A DNA stretch of 64,000 nt from Oenococcus sp. UCMA 16435 (GTDB lineage: Bacteria; Bacillota; Bacilli; Lactobacillales; Lactobacillaceae): contig CP030868.2 of assembly GCA_004010835.2 (NCBI GenBank), positions 1,860,001 to 1,924,000 of the forward strand, read 5' to 3'. The position numbers were made by a program, and so were the translations under genes. The notes beneath the pieces were generated by a model. That model searched no databases and was not told where the DNA came from. It was given only the letters and a program-made list of their open reading frames with translations. Positions 25,463 to 34,881 of this stretch are shown in pieces (position 1 is the stretch's first letter; the number at the start of each line of letters is the position of its first letter).

Positions 25463-26608
25463 ATGATTAAAGACCCTGTAACATACGAATTACTTCATGT
25501 TGATAAGCATACTGGCGCTAGGCGTGGTGTGATTCACACACCACATGGTGATTGGCAGACGCCGATGTTTATGCCGGTTGGAACCCAAGCGACTGTCAAG
25601 TCGCTTCAACCACGTGAACTAAAAGAAATTGGCTCTCAATTTATTTTAGGTAATACTTATCATTTATGGATCCGTCCCGGTGACGATTTGATTGCCAAAG
25701 CCGGTGGTCTTCATAAATTCATGGATTGGGACCAGGCTATTTTGACTGATTCCGGTGGTTTCCAAGTTTTTAGTTTAGCTGATTCTCGTTCAATCACCGA
25801 AAAAGGCGTTACCTTTAAAAACAATATTGATGGTTCGACGATGTTTCTTTCTCCAGAGGTTGCTATGCAAATTCAAAACAATCTCGGAGCCGATATCATT
25901 ATGCAACTCGATGAAGCAGTTCCTTATTTTGAAACATACGAGTACGTAAAAAAATCAACCGAACGTTCGGCCAGGTGGGCTCAAAGAGCCTTGACAGCCC
26001 ACAAATGTTCTGATCAGCAGGCTCTTTTTGGGATTGTTCAAGGGGCCGGTTTTAGAAAATTGAGAGAAAATTCCGCTAAAGATTTAGCTTCGTTGGATCT
26101 GCCGGGATATGCTATTGGCGGATTGTCAGTTGGCGAATCGAAAATTGAAATGAATCGTGTTTTGGATTTTACAACTCAGTGGCTGCCGGAAAATAAACCA
26201 CGCTATTTAATGGGCGTTGGTGCCCCGGACTCTTTATTCGATTCGGTAATTCGTGGAATTGACATGTTTGATTGCGTATTGCCGACACGTATTGCGCGAA
26301 AGGGAAGTTTAATGACCAGATTTGGTCGTATAGTTATTACTAATCATAAATATAAAGACGATTTTAGTCAGCTAGACGAAAATCTTGATGATTATGCTTC
26401 TACGCATTTTACCAAAGCATATTTGCACCATTTATTTAATACAAATGAATTATTAGCTTATAATTTGGCTTCGATGCATAATCTGCGTTATCTTTTAAAA
26501 TTAATGGAAGATATGCGGACGGCAATTGAAAATGATCAGTTGTTGGATCTTAAAGAGAAAATACTCGAGGAATATGGCTATAATAAACCGAATGCTCGTC
26601 TTTTTTAA
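25463..26608 (+). CDS. tgt: Queuine tRNA-ribosyltransferase
   Basis: Tgt exchanges guanine-34 in GU(N) anticodon tRNAs for preQ1/queuine. The 381-aa protein has [26 protein letters not shown] (catalytic Asp), [27 protein letters not shown] and the [12 protein letters not shown] region. The C-terminal zinc site normally reads CxCxxC...H. Here the segment is [30 protein letters not shown], so the three Cys are missing while the final His region is kept. yajC follows, a common arrangement. Confidence 0.93.
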   Translation: MIKDPVTYELLHVDKHTGARRGVIHTPHGDWQTPMFMPVGTQATVKSLQPRELKEIGSQFILGNTYHLWIRPGDDLIAKAGGLHKFMDWDQAILTDSGGFQVFSLADSRSITEKGVTFKNNIDGSTMFLSPEVAMQIQNNLGADIIMQLDEAVPYFETYEYVKKSTERSARWAQRALTAHKCSDQQALFGIVQGAGFRKLRENSAKDLASLDLPGYAIGGLSVGESKIEMNRVLDFTTQWLPENKPRYLMGVGAPDSLFDSVIRGIDMFDCVLPTRIARKGSLMTRFGRIVITNHKYKDDFSQLDENLDDYASTHFTKAYLHHLFNTNELLAYNLASMHNLRYLLKLMEDMRTAIENDQLLDLKEKILEEYGYNKPNARLF

Positions 26609-26643
26609 GTCAGCTTTGATAGAATTAAATTTCGGAGGATTCT

Positions 26644-27012
26644 ATGTTCAATAATTTGTTTATAGCGGCTGCTAAATCAGGCTTGTCTTCTTGGCTGCCG
26701 ATGATTTTAATTTATGCAGTGCTGATTGGAGGAATGTTTTGGTGGTCGTCAAGGCGCCGTAAACAAGCGACTGAACAGCAGCAAAAAATGCATTCCGGCT
26801 TAGTCAAAGGTGCACAAGTCGTTACAATTGGTGGTTTACACGGTATTGTTGATTCGATCGATAGCGAGAAAAAAATCGTTACTCTTGATGTTGAAGGTGT
26901 CTACCTGCCTTTTGATCAACGGGCGATTGCTAAAATTATCGGCCCGGTTGATGATACTAAAGAAACTAAAATTACCGGTAGCGAAAACAAAAATAAAAAA
27001 GAAAATAAATAA
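26644..27012 (+). CDS. yajC: Preprotein translocase subunit YajC
   Basis: The 122-aa protein has one membrane helix (LPMILIYAVLIGGMFWWSS), then RRRKQATEQQQKMHSGLVKGAQVVTIGGLHGIVDSID and a Lys-rich tail, as in YajC, the small Sec accessory. It has a GGAGG site and a TAGAAT -10 just upstream (with TGA extension), a short leader. secDF is not in the window. A weak hairpin with a T-tract follows at 27013-27035. Confidence 0.92.
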   Translation: MFNNLFIAAAKSGLSSWLPMILIYAVLIGGMFWWSSRRRKQATEQQQKMHSGLVKGAQVVTIGGLHGIVDSIDSEKKIVTLDVEGVYLPFDQRAIAKIIGPVDDTKETKITGSENKNKKENK

Positions 27013-27052
27013 GGCAGCTATTTTTTGGCTGTTTTTATTTTAGGAGCTGAAG

Positions 27053-27745
27053 ATGAAAATTACTTATTTTGGTCAAAGTGCTTTTCAGATTAAGACCGGT
27101 AAGACAACAATTTTGATTGACCCGTTTTTAACAGGCAATAAACACACAAATATTGATCCGTCTAGTTTAGATTCGGAATATATCTTATTGACGCATGCCC
27201 ATCAGGACCACACTGGTGATACCTTTGATATTGCCAGAAAAACTGGTGCAACGATCATTACACAAACAGATTATGCTCAGTATATTAATAATATTTTGCC
27301 GGAAGCCAAGGGATGCCATGCTGAAGGAATTAATTTCGGTGGAACTTTTAGTGCAGAAGATTTTTCTGTAAAACTTTTCCCGGCTTGGCACACTGATGCA
27401 AGAATGGTTGGGAATGCCTTGATTCCACTTGGGGTTGCCGCTGGAATGGCTTTGACGATTGAAGACAAATTAATTTATGATACTGGAGATACCTGCTTGT
27501 TTTCCGATCTAAAATTAGTTGCCAGAAAGCGTCCCGTTGACTTAGCTTTAATTTGTATTGGCGGGCATTTCACGATGGATGCTGATGATGCACTTGTTGC
27601 TGCTGATTTTCTCCAGGCTAAACATGTGATTCCAACTCACTACAATACCTTTCCAGCTATTAAAGCTGATCCTCAGAAGTTTGTCAAAGAATTACCAACA
27701 GGGGTTGGAATGCTCCCTGACTTTGATAAAGAATTTGATTTTTAA
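27053..27745 (+). CDS. UPF0173 metal-dependent hydrolase
   Basis: The 230-aa metallo-beta-lactamase-fold protein starts MKITYFGQSAFQI and has LLTHAHQDHTGD (metal ligands), FPAWHTDA, DTGDTCLF and IPTHYNTFPAI. It matches the YtkL/UPF0173 family, whose substrate is unknown. GGAG precedes the ATG. nrnA follows after 18 bp. Confidence 0.9.
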   Translation: MKITYFGQSAFQIKTGKTTILIDPFLTGNKHTNIDPSSLDSEYILLTHAHQDHTGDTFDIARKTGATIITQTDYAQYINNILPEAKGCHAEGINFGGTFSAEDFSVKLFPAWHTDARMVGNALIPLGVAAGMALTIEDKLIYDTGDTCLFSDLKLVARKRPVDLALICIGGHFTMDADDALVAADFLQAKHVIPTHYNTFPAIKADPQKFVKELPTGVGMLPDFDKEFDF

Positions 27746-27763
27746 TTCAGCTAGACTAAAGAC

Positions 27764-28726
27764 ATGGACATTCAATATCAGATTTTAAGACAAATTGAAA
27801 AATATCAAACGATTATCATTCACCGACATCAACGGCCGGATCCAGATGCCATTGGTTCGCAATTAGGTTTAAAAACCGGACTTCAAGCCGCTTTTCCAGA
27901 AAAAAATGTTTATGCAGTCGGAAAAGAGATTACTGGTTTGGCTTGGGTTGGATCAATGGATGTTATTCCCGATTCAACTTATGAAAATGCGCTTGTAATT
28001 GTAATCGATACAGCTAACCTTGCTCGTATCGATGACGACAGATATAAAAAAGGCGACAAATTGATCAAAATTGATCATCACCCAAATGATGAACCTTATG
28101 GCGATTTGATGTGGGTTGAACCAGGCCGGTCTTCTTGCTCGGAAATGGTTACTTTCTTTTTGGATGATAATATACCTCTCTTATTGACTAATGAAGCTGC
28201 TCGTAATCTCTATATCGGAATCGTTGGGGATACTGGACGCTTTATGTATGCTTCAACACCGGAGACTTTTATTGCAGTCAGCAAGCTATATCATTTCTCG
28301 ATTAATTATGAAACGATTAATCGAGAAATGTCCTCGATCAGTCTTGTCCAAGCTCGTTTTTCCGGCAAAGTATACGATGAAATGAAAGTTGAAGATCACG
28401 TTGGCTGGATAACACTTACAAAGGACGAAATCGAAGCTGGGCATTTAGGAAACGAAGGAACGAATTTTGTTGTTGGCATGTTTGGTTCAATTAAAGAGGT
28501 TCTTGTTTGGGCGAACTTTATTGAAAATGATGACGGAAGTTTTAGAGTCCGTTTACGTTCAAAAGGACCTAACGTCAATGAAATTGCCAAACTTCATGAT
28601 GGTGGCGGTCATGATATGGCCAGTGGTGCCAAAGCTCAGGACCAAACGGAAATCGATCAGATTATTAATGAACTCAAAAAATCTGCAAGTGTCTTTTCAA
28701 ATAAAATGGAAAAATCTGTAAAGTGA
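27764..28726 (+). CDS. nrnA: Bifunctional oligoribonuclease / pAp phosphatase
   Basis: NrnA degrades short RNA oligos and 3'-phosphoadenosine 5'-phosphate. The 320-aa protein has HRHQRPDPDAIGS (DHH motif I), VIDTANLARID, the signature IKIDHHPND, and the DHHA1 domain with GGGHDMASGAKA. The Shine-Dalgarno is weak; a TAGACT at 27752-27757 lies 6 nt before the start. The gap to the next gene (28727-28876) holds no feature I can name. Confidence 0.92.
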   Translation: MDIQYQILRQIEKYQTIIIHRHQRPDPDAIGSQLGLKTGLQAAFPEKNVYAVGKEITGLAWVGSMDVIPDSTYENALVIVIDTANLARIDDDRYKKGDKLIKIDHHPNDEPYGDLMWVEPGRSSCSEMVTFFLDDNIPLLLTNEAARNLYIGIVGDTGRFMYASTPETFIAVSKLYHFSINYETINREMSSISLVQARFSGKVYDEMKVEDHVGWITLTKDEIEAGHLGNEGTNFVVGMFGSIKEVLVWANFIENDDGSFRVRLRSKGPNVNEIAKLHDGGGHDMASGAKAQDQTEIDQIINELKKSASVFSNKMEKSVK

Positions 28727-28876
28727 ATTCGTATTTGAAGACTGCATACTTTCTGATAAAAAATGTTTTTCCGTCAAACTGTTAAACTGTCTAAAGAGCA
28801 TTGCAAACTTTTTTACGAAATATCTTGTTAAAAAGAGTAGTGAATTAATTTTCTAGTTCACTGGATATATAAATAA

Positions 28877-30241
28877 ATGACTAATCAATTCGGACAATTT
28901 AATTTAAAAACGGAGATCGTTAAGGCAATTGATGGAATTGCATTTAGCAAACCGACAAAAGTTCAAAAGCGTTTAATCCCGCCGATTCTTGCTGGTCGTG
29001 ACGTTGTTGGACAGTCGCAGACTGGATCTGGGAAGACTCATGCTTTTTTGCTGCCAATTTTTAATGCCTTGGATCCCTCACTTCATGAGACGCAGGCGGT
29101 GATTACTTCTCCATCTCGTGAACTGGCTGAACAACTTTATCAAGCCTTCCGTGATTTTCAAAAATCTTTATCGGCGGTTGATGAAAGTTTTGCTGATTTG
29201 AGAATAGCCGACTATATCGGTGGGACCGATCGGAACAAACAGATTCGGCAGCTGGAGAGGAATCAACCTCAGATTGCAATAGGAACTCCCGGACGCTTAA
29301 AAGATTTTCTCAGCAAAAATTTTCTATTGGTTAACCAAAATAAGTTTTTTGTTGTCGATGAAGCTGACATGGCTTTGGACATGGGTTTCTTAGAAGATGT
29401 CGATACTATTGCCAGTGCGATGTCGGACGATTTGCAAATGCTGGTTTTTTCAGCTACGATTCCTGATAAGTTAACACCATTTTTAAAAAGATACATGAAA
29501 AATCCTTTGATTGAAGAAATTCCTGTTTCAACAGTTGTTGCCGATACAATTGATAATTATCTGCTGGCAACGAAATCCAAAGACAAAAACGAAGTTATTT
29601 TTGATTTACTAACCAGAAAAGAAAGTTATTTGACACTTGTTTTTGCCAACACAAAAGAGCGTGTGCACGAACTGGCTCGTTTTCTTGATTCTCAAGGTCT
29701 AAAAGTTGCTGAAGTTCACGGTGGAATCGAACCAAGAGAACGTCGACGAACTATGAAAAGAATTAAAAATCAAGAATTTCAATATGTGGTTGCAACTGAT
29801 TTAGCGGCTCGGGGTCTTGATATTCAAGGCGTTTCGGAAGTTATTAACGATGATATTCCAACGGATTTGGAATTTTTCATTCATCGTGTTGGTCGAACAG
29901 GCCGAAATGGTTTGTCGGGAACTGCGATCACGCTTTATGGACCGGATGAGGAAGATAAAGTTGAACAGCTGGAAAGACTGGGAATCAATTTTCAGGCAAA
30001 GCAATTAAAGGATCATCAATTGATTGATGTTAAAGATCGCAATCGTCGAGCACATCGCCGGGCTTCACAAAAACAGCTTGATCCAGAATTAGTTGGTTTG
30101 GTTAAGAAGAAAAAAGCTCATGTCAAACCTGGTTATCGTCGCCAGATTAAAGGAGCGATTCGTTTTAAACAAATGAAAGAAAACAAAATTAGCCAAAGAA
30201 CTGCTTCTAGAGCAGCTAGAAAAGCTAAAAGAAGTAAATAA
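28877..30241 (+). CDS. cshB: DEAD-box RNA helicase (CshB-like)
   Basis: The 454-aa protein has the Q motif region (FSKPTKVQKRLIPPIL), Walker A SQTGSGKT, TSPSRELAEQ, GTPGRL, VVDEADMALDMGF (DEAD), SAT, and in domain 2 ATDLAARGLD and HRVGRTGRNG. The C-terminal tail is strongly basic (RRQIKGAIRFKQMKENKISQ...KRSK), as in CshB/YqfR, which acts in ribosome assembly and cold growth. The CshB assignment is by overall size and tail. Confidence 0.9.
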   Translation: MTNQFGQFNLKTEIVKAIDGIAFSKPTKVQKRLIPPILAGRDVVGQSQTGSGKTHAFLLPIFNALDPSLHETQAVITSPSRELAEQLYQAFRDFQKSLSAVDESFADLRIADYIGGTDRNKQIRQLERNQPQIAIGTPGRLKDFLSKNFLLVNQNKFFVVDEADMALDMGFLEDVDTIASAMSDDLQMLVFSATIPDKLTPFLKRYMKNPLIEEIPVSTVVADTIDNYLLATKSKDKNEVIFDLLTRKESYLTLVFANTKERVHELARFLDSQGLKVAEVHGGIEPRERRRTMKRIKNQEFQYVVATDLAARGLDIQGVSEVINDDIPTDLEFFIHRVGRTGRNGLSGTAITLYGPDEEDKVEQLERLGINFQAKQLKDHQLIDVKDRNRRAHRRASQKQLDPELVGLVKKKKAHVKPGYRRQIKGAIRFKQMKENKISQRTASRAARKAKRSK

Positions 30242-30244
30242 TAA

Positions 30245-30276
30245 AAGAGACCCCGGTTTAATAACCGGGGTCTCTT
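30245..30276. terminator. Bidirectional terminator
   Basis: AAGAGACCCCGGTT and AACCGGGGTCTCTT form a perfect 14-bp stem with a TAAT loop between convergent cshB and rpsT. It serves both strands. Confidence 0.9.
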
Positions 30277-30296
30277 AATTTATCTAATATTCACGT

Positions 30297-30563
30297 TCAC
30301 TTACTAGTTGCTGTCTTGAGCAATTTGTAAAGACGTGCTTTATCACGCGCAGCTTTATTCTTCTTGATCAAGCTTTTAGTTTCAGCTTTATCAATTGCTG
30401 CACTGGTTTTGCTGAATAATTCTTGTAAATTATCAGCACCTGTTGCTGCAGCTTTTTCAAAGTTTTTAACAGCAGTACGATATGCACTAATTTGTGGAGC
30501 GCGTACAGCACGTTCAGCTTTGTTTAAGCGTTCGCGTTGAATTGAAGATTCAATAATTGGCAT
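30297..30563 (-). CDS. rpsT: 30S ribosomal protein S20
   Basis: The 88-aa Ala/Lys-rich protein has the three-helix S20 pattern: SSIQRERLNKAERAVRAPQISAYRTAVKNFEKA ... KTSAAIDKAETKSLIKKNKAARDKARLYKLL. A GGAGG lies before the ATG. It is 21 bp downstream of rpsO in the same transcript. Confidence 0.95.
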   Translation of the reverse strand: MPIIESSIQRERLNKAERAVRAPQISAYRTAVKNFEKAAATGADNLQELFSKTSAAIDKAETKSLIKKNKAARDKARLYKLLKTATSK

Positions 30564-30584
30564 TTTTTCCTCCTAAATAAAATA

Positions 30585-30854
30585 TTAACGACGAAGTCCT
30601 AGCTTCGAAATAAGTGTCCGATAACGAGCAACATCAATGTCACGCAAATAACGTAATAAATTACGACGGTGACCGATTTTCTTCATCAGTCCGCGCTGTG
30701 AAGAAAAGTCGTGTTTATTTTCGCTCATATGGTTATTTAATTCGTTAATATCAGCGGTCAAAACAGCCACTTGAACTTCTACGGAACCAGTGTCGCCACT
30801 GTGGCGAGCGTATTCTTTAATAATCTGATTCTTTGCTTCTTGAGTTAAAGCCAT
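30585..30854 (-). CDS. rpsO: 30S ribosomal protein S15
   Basis: The 89-aa protein has the hallmark [13 protein letters not shown] and [29 protein letters not shown] motifs (here [12 protein letters not shown]) that bind 16S rRNA helices 20-22. It has a perfect GAGGAGG site. Its roughly 95-nt leader contains CTGTA/TACAG and other short stems and could include an S15 autoregulatory structure, but I cannot show it. Confidence 0.96.
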   Translation of the reverse strand: MALTQEAKNQIIKEYARHSGDTGSVEVQVAVLTADINELNNHMSENKHDFSSQRGLMKKIGHRRNLLRYLRDIDVARYRTLISKLGLRR

Positions 30855-30951
30855 GATTTACCTCCTCAAAATTTCCAATTACCGAGCAATTCGTAAAAGG
30901 TAGGTTCGCGAATAGCTAAGTAAAGGGATAACTGTAAAATACAGCTCTTAT

Positions 30952-31002
30952 ATTGTACCAAACTAGGAGACGTTTTACATAATCAAGAAACTCTTGTAGA
31001 AT
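30952..31002. promoter_or_regulatory. Divergent promoters for rpsO and the RNase J gene
   Basis: Minus strand: extended -10 TGG-TACAAT (30957-30952) for rpsO. Plus strand: TTTACA (30974-30979), 17 nt, TAGAAT (30997-31002) for the RNase J gene. The -35 regions overlap, so the two promoters may compete. The 75-nt RNase J leader contains a TGGAC/GTCCA stem at about 31023-31044. Confidence 0.6.
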
Positions 31003-31084
31003 AATAGACAACGAAACTCTCTTGGACTAACGTTCGCGCGTCCAGAAAACAGATTCGCAATTAAACATTGAGGTTATAAATAAT

Positions 31085-32983
31085 ATGGTAAAAACTGCTT
31101 TATCGATCATTCCCTTTGGCGGTGTTCGCGAAAACGGAAAAAATATGTATGCCGTTACTGTGAATGATGAAATTTATATATTGGATGCTGGATTAAAGTA
31201 TCCAGAAACAGATCTTTTAGGAGTCGACGTCGTCGTTCCTGATTTTAATTATTTGGTTGATCATGCTGACCAGGTTGTTGGAGTCTTTTTGACTCATGGA
31301 CATGCCGATGCAATTGGTGCACTCCCATATTTGCTTGAAGCGCTGCGCGTACCGGTTTTTGGAACTGAATTTACGCTTGCTTTGGCAAAACAGCAAGTCT
31401 CTCGTCGACCGTCTTTGAGCGATTTTGACGATTACAATGTCATTACGCCTGATTCTATTGTTGAATTTGGCAAAACCAAGGTATCATTTTTTAGTACAAC
31501 ACATTCAATTCCTGAATCGGTTGGAATTGTTTTGGAAACAGAATATGGACAAATTGTTTATACTGGTGACTTTAAGTTTGATAATACGGCTAAAGGACCT
31601 TATAAAACCGACTATTCCCGTTTGACTCGAATTGGTCAGCGAGGTGTTTTGGCTTTGTTGGCTGACGTTAATGGTGTTGAAACGCCTGGAGAATCCGTCA
31701 GCGAGTCGGCTATTGATGAATTCGTTTTCCAGACATTTAGAGAAAATGCAGATCGCAGAATTATTGTTGCTACAGTTGCTTCCAATGTGCAAAGAATTCA
31801 AGAAGTTATTAATTCGGCATATCAGACTGGACGTAAAATTGCCATTTCCGGTAATGATTTAGAGCAGGTTGTTAAGACTGCTTTGGATTCAAAGCGCTTA
31901 AATCTGCCAACCAGTTACAATAAATTGTTTACAAATATTAAAAATTTGAAGTCGGTTGAGCCTAACAAACTGGTCATTCTTGAAACTGGCAAAATGGGCG
32001 AACCGATTCGCGATTTGCAAAGAATGGCTAAGGGGGACGATCGTTACGTCAGCTTTAATGAAAATGATTTAATTTTTGTCGCTACTACGCCTTCAATTTC
32101 TAGTGAATCAATTATGGCTAAAACCCGTGATCTGATTTTCCGCCGTGGTGCAAATGTTGTTTCAATTAAAGATAATCTGCGTTCTTCGGGACATGCTAGC
32201 CAAAATGATTTACAGTTTATGCTGAATTTCATTAAACCGGATTACTTTTTCCCGGTTTCTGGAGAATACCGGGTTTTCTCTGTTGCTGATTTTCTTGCTC
32301 AAGAAGTCGGAATTAAAAAAGATCACATTTTCTTGTCTATGAAAGGTGACCAATACAAGTTTGAACCTGAAAATAAAAAGTTCGTTCTTGAAGATTCATT
32401 CGAAGTGGATGATACGATGATTGATGGTTCGGGCAATACCGATGTTGGAAATATTGTTCTTCGAGATCGTAAGATGCTTTCTGAAGATGGAGTTGTAATT
32501 GCTGCAGCAACGATTGATCGCAAGAAGAAAAAAGTTGTCGCTGCTCCGAGAATTACAACACGTGGCTTTATTTTCGTGAAGACCAATCGTGAATTAATCC
32601 ATGAATCAGCTAAAGTGATGGTTGATCAGATTGAACTTTACTTGGATAATACTGATGATTTTGATTGGAATGACCTAAAGTCTGGTGTTAAGGACGCAAT
32701 GTCCAAGTTCTTTTATGAACAAACCAAACGTCGCCCGGTTGTTATGCCGGTTGTTATGGAGGTTAATCAGAATCGCCGACCAAACAGCAAAAAAAAGACT
32801 GAAAACAATCAGAAAAAAGAAGTTGCTGAAGAACAAGGGAAGACAACTCGTAACAACCAGAATCGCCGACCAAGGCAACGTGTTAAATCGACACCTCGTT
32901 CGATTCGACCAAAAAAAGAAACGATTGAGAAAATTAATGCTAAACTAGCTGAAAAGCAACAAAATGTTGAGGAGAATGTCTGA
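31085..32983 (+). CDS. rnjB: Ribonuclease J, J2-like
   Basis: The 632-aa protein is a metallo-beta-lactamase/beta-CASP nuclease. It has the HGHADAIGALPYLL motif at 71-84, TTHSIPESVG, YTGDFKFDNT, SSGHASQNDL and SGEYR, then the C-terminal RNase J domain. The usual HxHxDH is HGHADA here, with the third metal His replaced by Ala, which is a feature of RNase J2 rather than J1. The C-terminus adds a basic, Asn/Lys/Arg-rich tail from about residue 560. J2 usually pairs with J1 in mRNA decay. Confidence 0.88.
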   Translation: MVKTALSIIPFGGVRENGKNMYAVTVNDEIYILDAGLKYPETDLLGVDVVVPDFNYLVDHADQVVGVFLTHGHADAIGALPYLLEALRVPVFGTEFTLALAKQQVSRRPSLSDFDDYNVITPDSIVEFGKTKVSFFSTTHSIPESVGIVLETEYGQIVYTGDFKFDNTAKGPYKTDYSRLTRIGQRGVLALLADVNGVETPGESVSESAIDEFVFQTFRENADRRIIVATVASNVQRIQEVINSAYQTGRKIAISGNDLEQVVKTALDSKRLNLPTSYNKLFTNIKNLKSVEPNKLVILETGKMGEPIRDLQRMAKGDDRYVSFNENDLIFVATTPSISSESIMAKTRDLIFRRGANVVSIKDNLRSSGHASQNDLQFMLNFIKPDYFFPVSGEYRVFSVADFLAQEVGIKKDHIFLSMKGDQYKFEPENKKFVLEDSFEVDDTMIDGSGNTDVGNIVLRDRKMLSEDGVVIAAATIDRKKKKVVAAPRITTRGFIFVKTNRELIHESAKVMVDQIELYLDNTDDFDWNDLKSGVKDAMSKFFYEQTKRRPVVMPVVMEVNQNRRPNSKKKTENNQKKEVAEEQGKTTRNNQNRRPRQRVKSTPRSIRPKKETIEKINAKLAEKQQNVEENV

Positions 32984-33935
32984 AAATTCACAACAATTAA
33001 CTTTTGATGAATTAGTAAAGCAGGGACACTTGGAAGTTGACCATAATAATTTTCATCAAGCTGCTTCTTACTTTGAAATGGCCTACGATAAAAAGCAGGA
33101 ATTGGATTTAAATCGCATTCTTGTTGGTACTTTATATGAGGACCAACAATTTAGTCTGGCAAATGTTTATCTTGAAGATTTTCTTGATGATTATCTAAAT
33201 ACGGAAGAGCTCTTTAAATTAGCAATTAATGTTTTGTTAAAGAACCAGAATTTTATTTATGCTCGGGAAATGGCTAATTTTTCTGATCCTCGTTGGCAAA
33301 GTTGGGCGATTGATGAAATTTCCAACCAAGAGGCAAGTGTTCGTTCACAAATGTCAGCTACGCAAAAGACACTGATGCAGTCTTTTTATCATTTGTCTGA
33401 TGGAAATTTTGCCAAACAGCGTAGCCGTTTTGAAAATTCATTTAAATTACCTTTACATGAGTGGTGGAGCGGCACAAAGTTTTTACTCTTGGATCCTTAT
33501 ATAAATCCATTGATTCGTTCTAGTTTGATTGAAACAGCTCAGAAACTGCAAATTGATGAAAAAGTTGATTTTTATTGGATCGATAAGAAAATTTATCAAG
33601 TTAATCCTTCTAAATTAAAGCCTCTTTTGCAGGTTGATGAATATATCAAATTGAAAAAGATGTTGGATGATGAACTCGGTGCCGATGATCCAATGGCTGG
33701 TGAAATGTTGACGGCTAATTTAAGAATGCAGACCAGTATACTGTATCCGAAAATTTCCAGCGGAATTTTTGAATTTAGCAATTGGATTGATGAAATGATT
33801 AATCAATATCAAGGTGCTGATAAAATTTCAAGAATATCTGATAAGCAAAGAAAGATTTTCGAACAAATCGAAAAGTTGATTGATGAGATTGTTAAAAGTG
33901 AGCACGAACAGGAAAAGCGTGCTTCCAATAATTAA
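32976..33935 (+). CDS. TPR-like protein of unknown function
   Basis: The 319-aa soluble protein has TPR-like helices in its first 110 residues (GHLEVDHNNFHQAASYFEMAYDKKQELDLNRILVGTLYEDQQFSLANVYLEDFL). A helical C-terminal half follows, with KLKPLLQVDEYIKLKKMLDDEL and a coiled-coil end. I chose ATG 32976; a TTG at 32964 is in frame. It overlaps the RNase J stop by 8 bp, so it is translated in the same unit. Such genes commonly follow RNase J in lactobacilli; the function is unknown. Confidence 0.75.
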   Translation: MSENSQQLTFDELVKQGHLEVDHNNFHQAASYFEMAYDKKQELDLNRILVGTLYEDQQFSLANVYLEDFLDDYLNTEELFKLAINVLLKNQNFIYAREMANFSDPRWQSWAIDEISNQEASVRSQMSATQKTLMQSFYHLSDGNFAKQRSRFENSFKLPLHEWWSGTKFLLLDPYINPLIRSSLIETAQKLQIDEKVDFYWIDKKIYQVNPSKLKPLLQVDEYIKLKKMLDDELGADDPMAGEMLTANLRMQTSILYPKISSGIFEFSNWIDEMINQYQGADKISRISDKQRKIFEQIEKLIDEIVKSEHEQEKRASNN

Positions 33936-33938
33936 TTA

Positions 33939-34060
33939 TGTTACAATACTAGGGTTGAATTAAGTAGGGGTTCCCGCCTCTCGCCGCATGTGAAAGACCA
34001 TGTTGGCTTATTATTCTTTTGAGGCGGGTTTGCATGTTTGCATGACTCGCTTTTTCTAAC
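33939..34060 (+). ncRNA. infC promoter and L20-type leader (attenuator)
   Basis: An extended -10 TGT-TACAAT (33939-33947) starts a leader of about 130 nt. CCCGCCTC (33973-33980) pairs perfectly with GAGGCGGG (34021-34028). The same GCGGGT (34024-34029) can instead pair with ACTCGC (34045-34050) just before TTTTT, forming a terminator. These exclusive structures match the L20 leader logic known upstream of Bacillus infC-rpmI-rplT, where L20 promotes termination. Confidence 0.75.
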
Positions 34061-34081
34061 CAAAAATGGAGGATTTTTCTT

Positions 34082-34681
34082 ATAGCAAGACCACAGCAAA
34101 GGCCCAAGCGCCAAATTGATTTAGTCAATGAAAATATTCACTTTCATGAAGTGATGTTAATTGATAATGGATCAAAAAAGGTTATGAGCACGCGCGATGC
34201 TCAAAGAATCGCTGATCAAAGAAATCTAGACCTCGTTATTGTTCAAGCAAAGGCTCAACCGCCAGTTGCCAGAATTATGGATTGGGGCAAGGTTAAATTT
34301 GAGCAGCAGAAGAAAATTCGCGAAAATAAAAAGAAACAGGTTATTGTTCAAACTAAAGAGGTTCGTCTAAGCCCTGTTATTGGCGAAGGAGATTTTGAGA
34401 CGCGAAAGAAAGCAGCTACCAAGTTTTTAGTTGCTGGAAATAAAGTTAAATTAAATTTACGTTTTCGTGGTCGAATGATGACACACCAAGATGTTGGTCG
34501 CCAGGTGCTGATGAATATGGCAAAACAGCTTGGTGATTTGGCAAATATTGATCAAATGCCACAACTTTTGGGCCGTCAAATGTCCTTATTGCTTTCGCCT
34601 AAGCCGGAAGTCATTAAGAAAGCTCAATCCGAAAAGAAGAACAAGTTAAAGGAGAATACAGATGCCAAAGATGAAGACTAA
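34082..34681 (+). CDS. infC: Translation initiation factor IF-3, non-canonical ATA start
   Basis: IF-3 checks start-codon pairing and prevents 50S joining. The first ATG in frame (34154) would cut off the conserved [16 protein letters not shown] opening. The frame extends upstream to an ATA at 34082, which has GGAGG at 34068-34072, 9 nt away. Non-AUG starts are known for infC and allow autocontrol by IF-3 discrimination. The product is 199 aa, with the N-domain, a Lys-rich linker (KIRENKKKQ) and the C-domain ([27 protein letters not shown]). It overlaps rpmI by 20 bp. Confidence 0.9.
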   Translation: MARPQQRPKRQIDLVNENIHFHEVMLIDNGSKKVMSTRDAQRIADQRNLDLVIVQAKAQPPVARIMDWGKVKFEQQKKIRENKKKQVIVQTKEVRLSPVIGEGDFETRKKAATKFLVAGNKVKLNLRFRGRMMTHQDVGRQVLMNMAKQLGDLANIDQMPQLLGRQMSLLLSPKPEVIKKAQSEKKNKLKENTDAKDED

Positions 34682-34859
34682 TCGCGCGTCAGCAAAGCGT
34701 TTTAAGAAAACTGCTTCAGGCGGGTTTAAGGCTGGACAAGCATTTACTTCGCACCGTTTTCATGGAAAGACGAAGAAACAGCGCCGCCAATTACGTGGTA
34801 CTGCCATGATGAACAAAGTCAATGTTAAGCGTTATGCAAAGATATTGAGTAATCTATAA
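34662..34859 (+). CDS. rpmI: 50S ribosomal protein L35
   Basis: The 65-aa basic protein [21 protein letters not shown] with [11 protein letters not shown] and a C-terminal VKRYAKIL is a standard L35. AAGGAG lies before the ATG, inside the infC 3' end. rplT follows after 22 bp. Confidence 0.96.
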   Translation: MPKMKTNRASAKRFKKTASGGFKAGQAFTSHRFHGKTKKQRRQLRGTAMMNKVNVKRYAKILSNL

Positions 34860-34881
34860 TTTTTGGTCAAGGAGATAAGTT

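Noticed and set aside
30855-30951. Defined S15-binding leader structure upstream of rpsO
   Set aside because: Short stems exist, but I cannot match them to a known S15 motif by eye, so I mention it only as a possibility.
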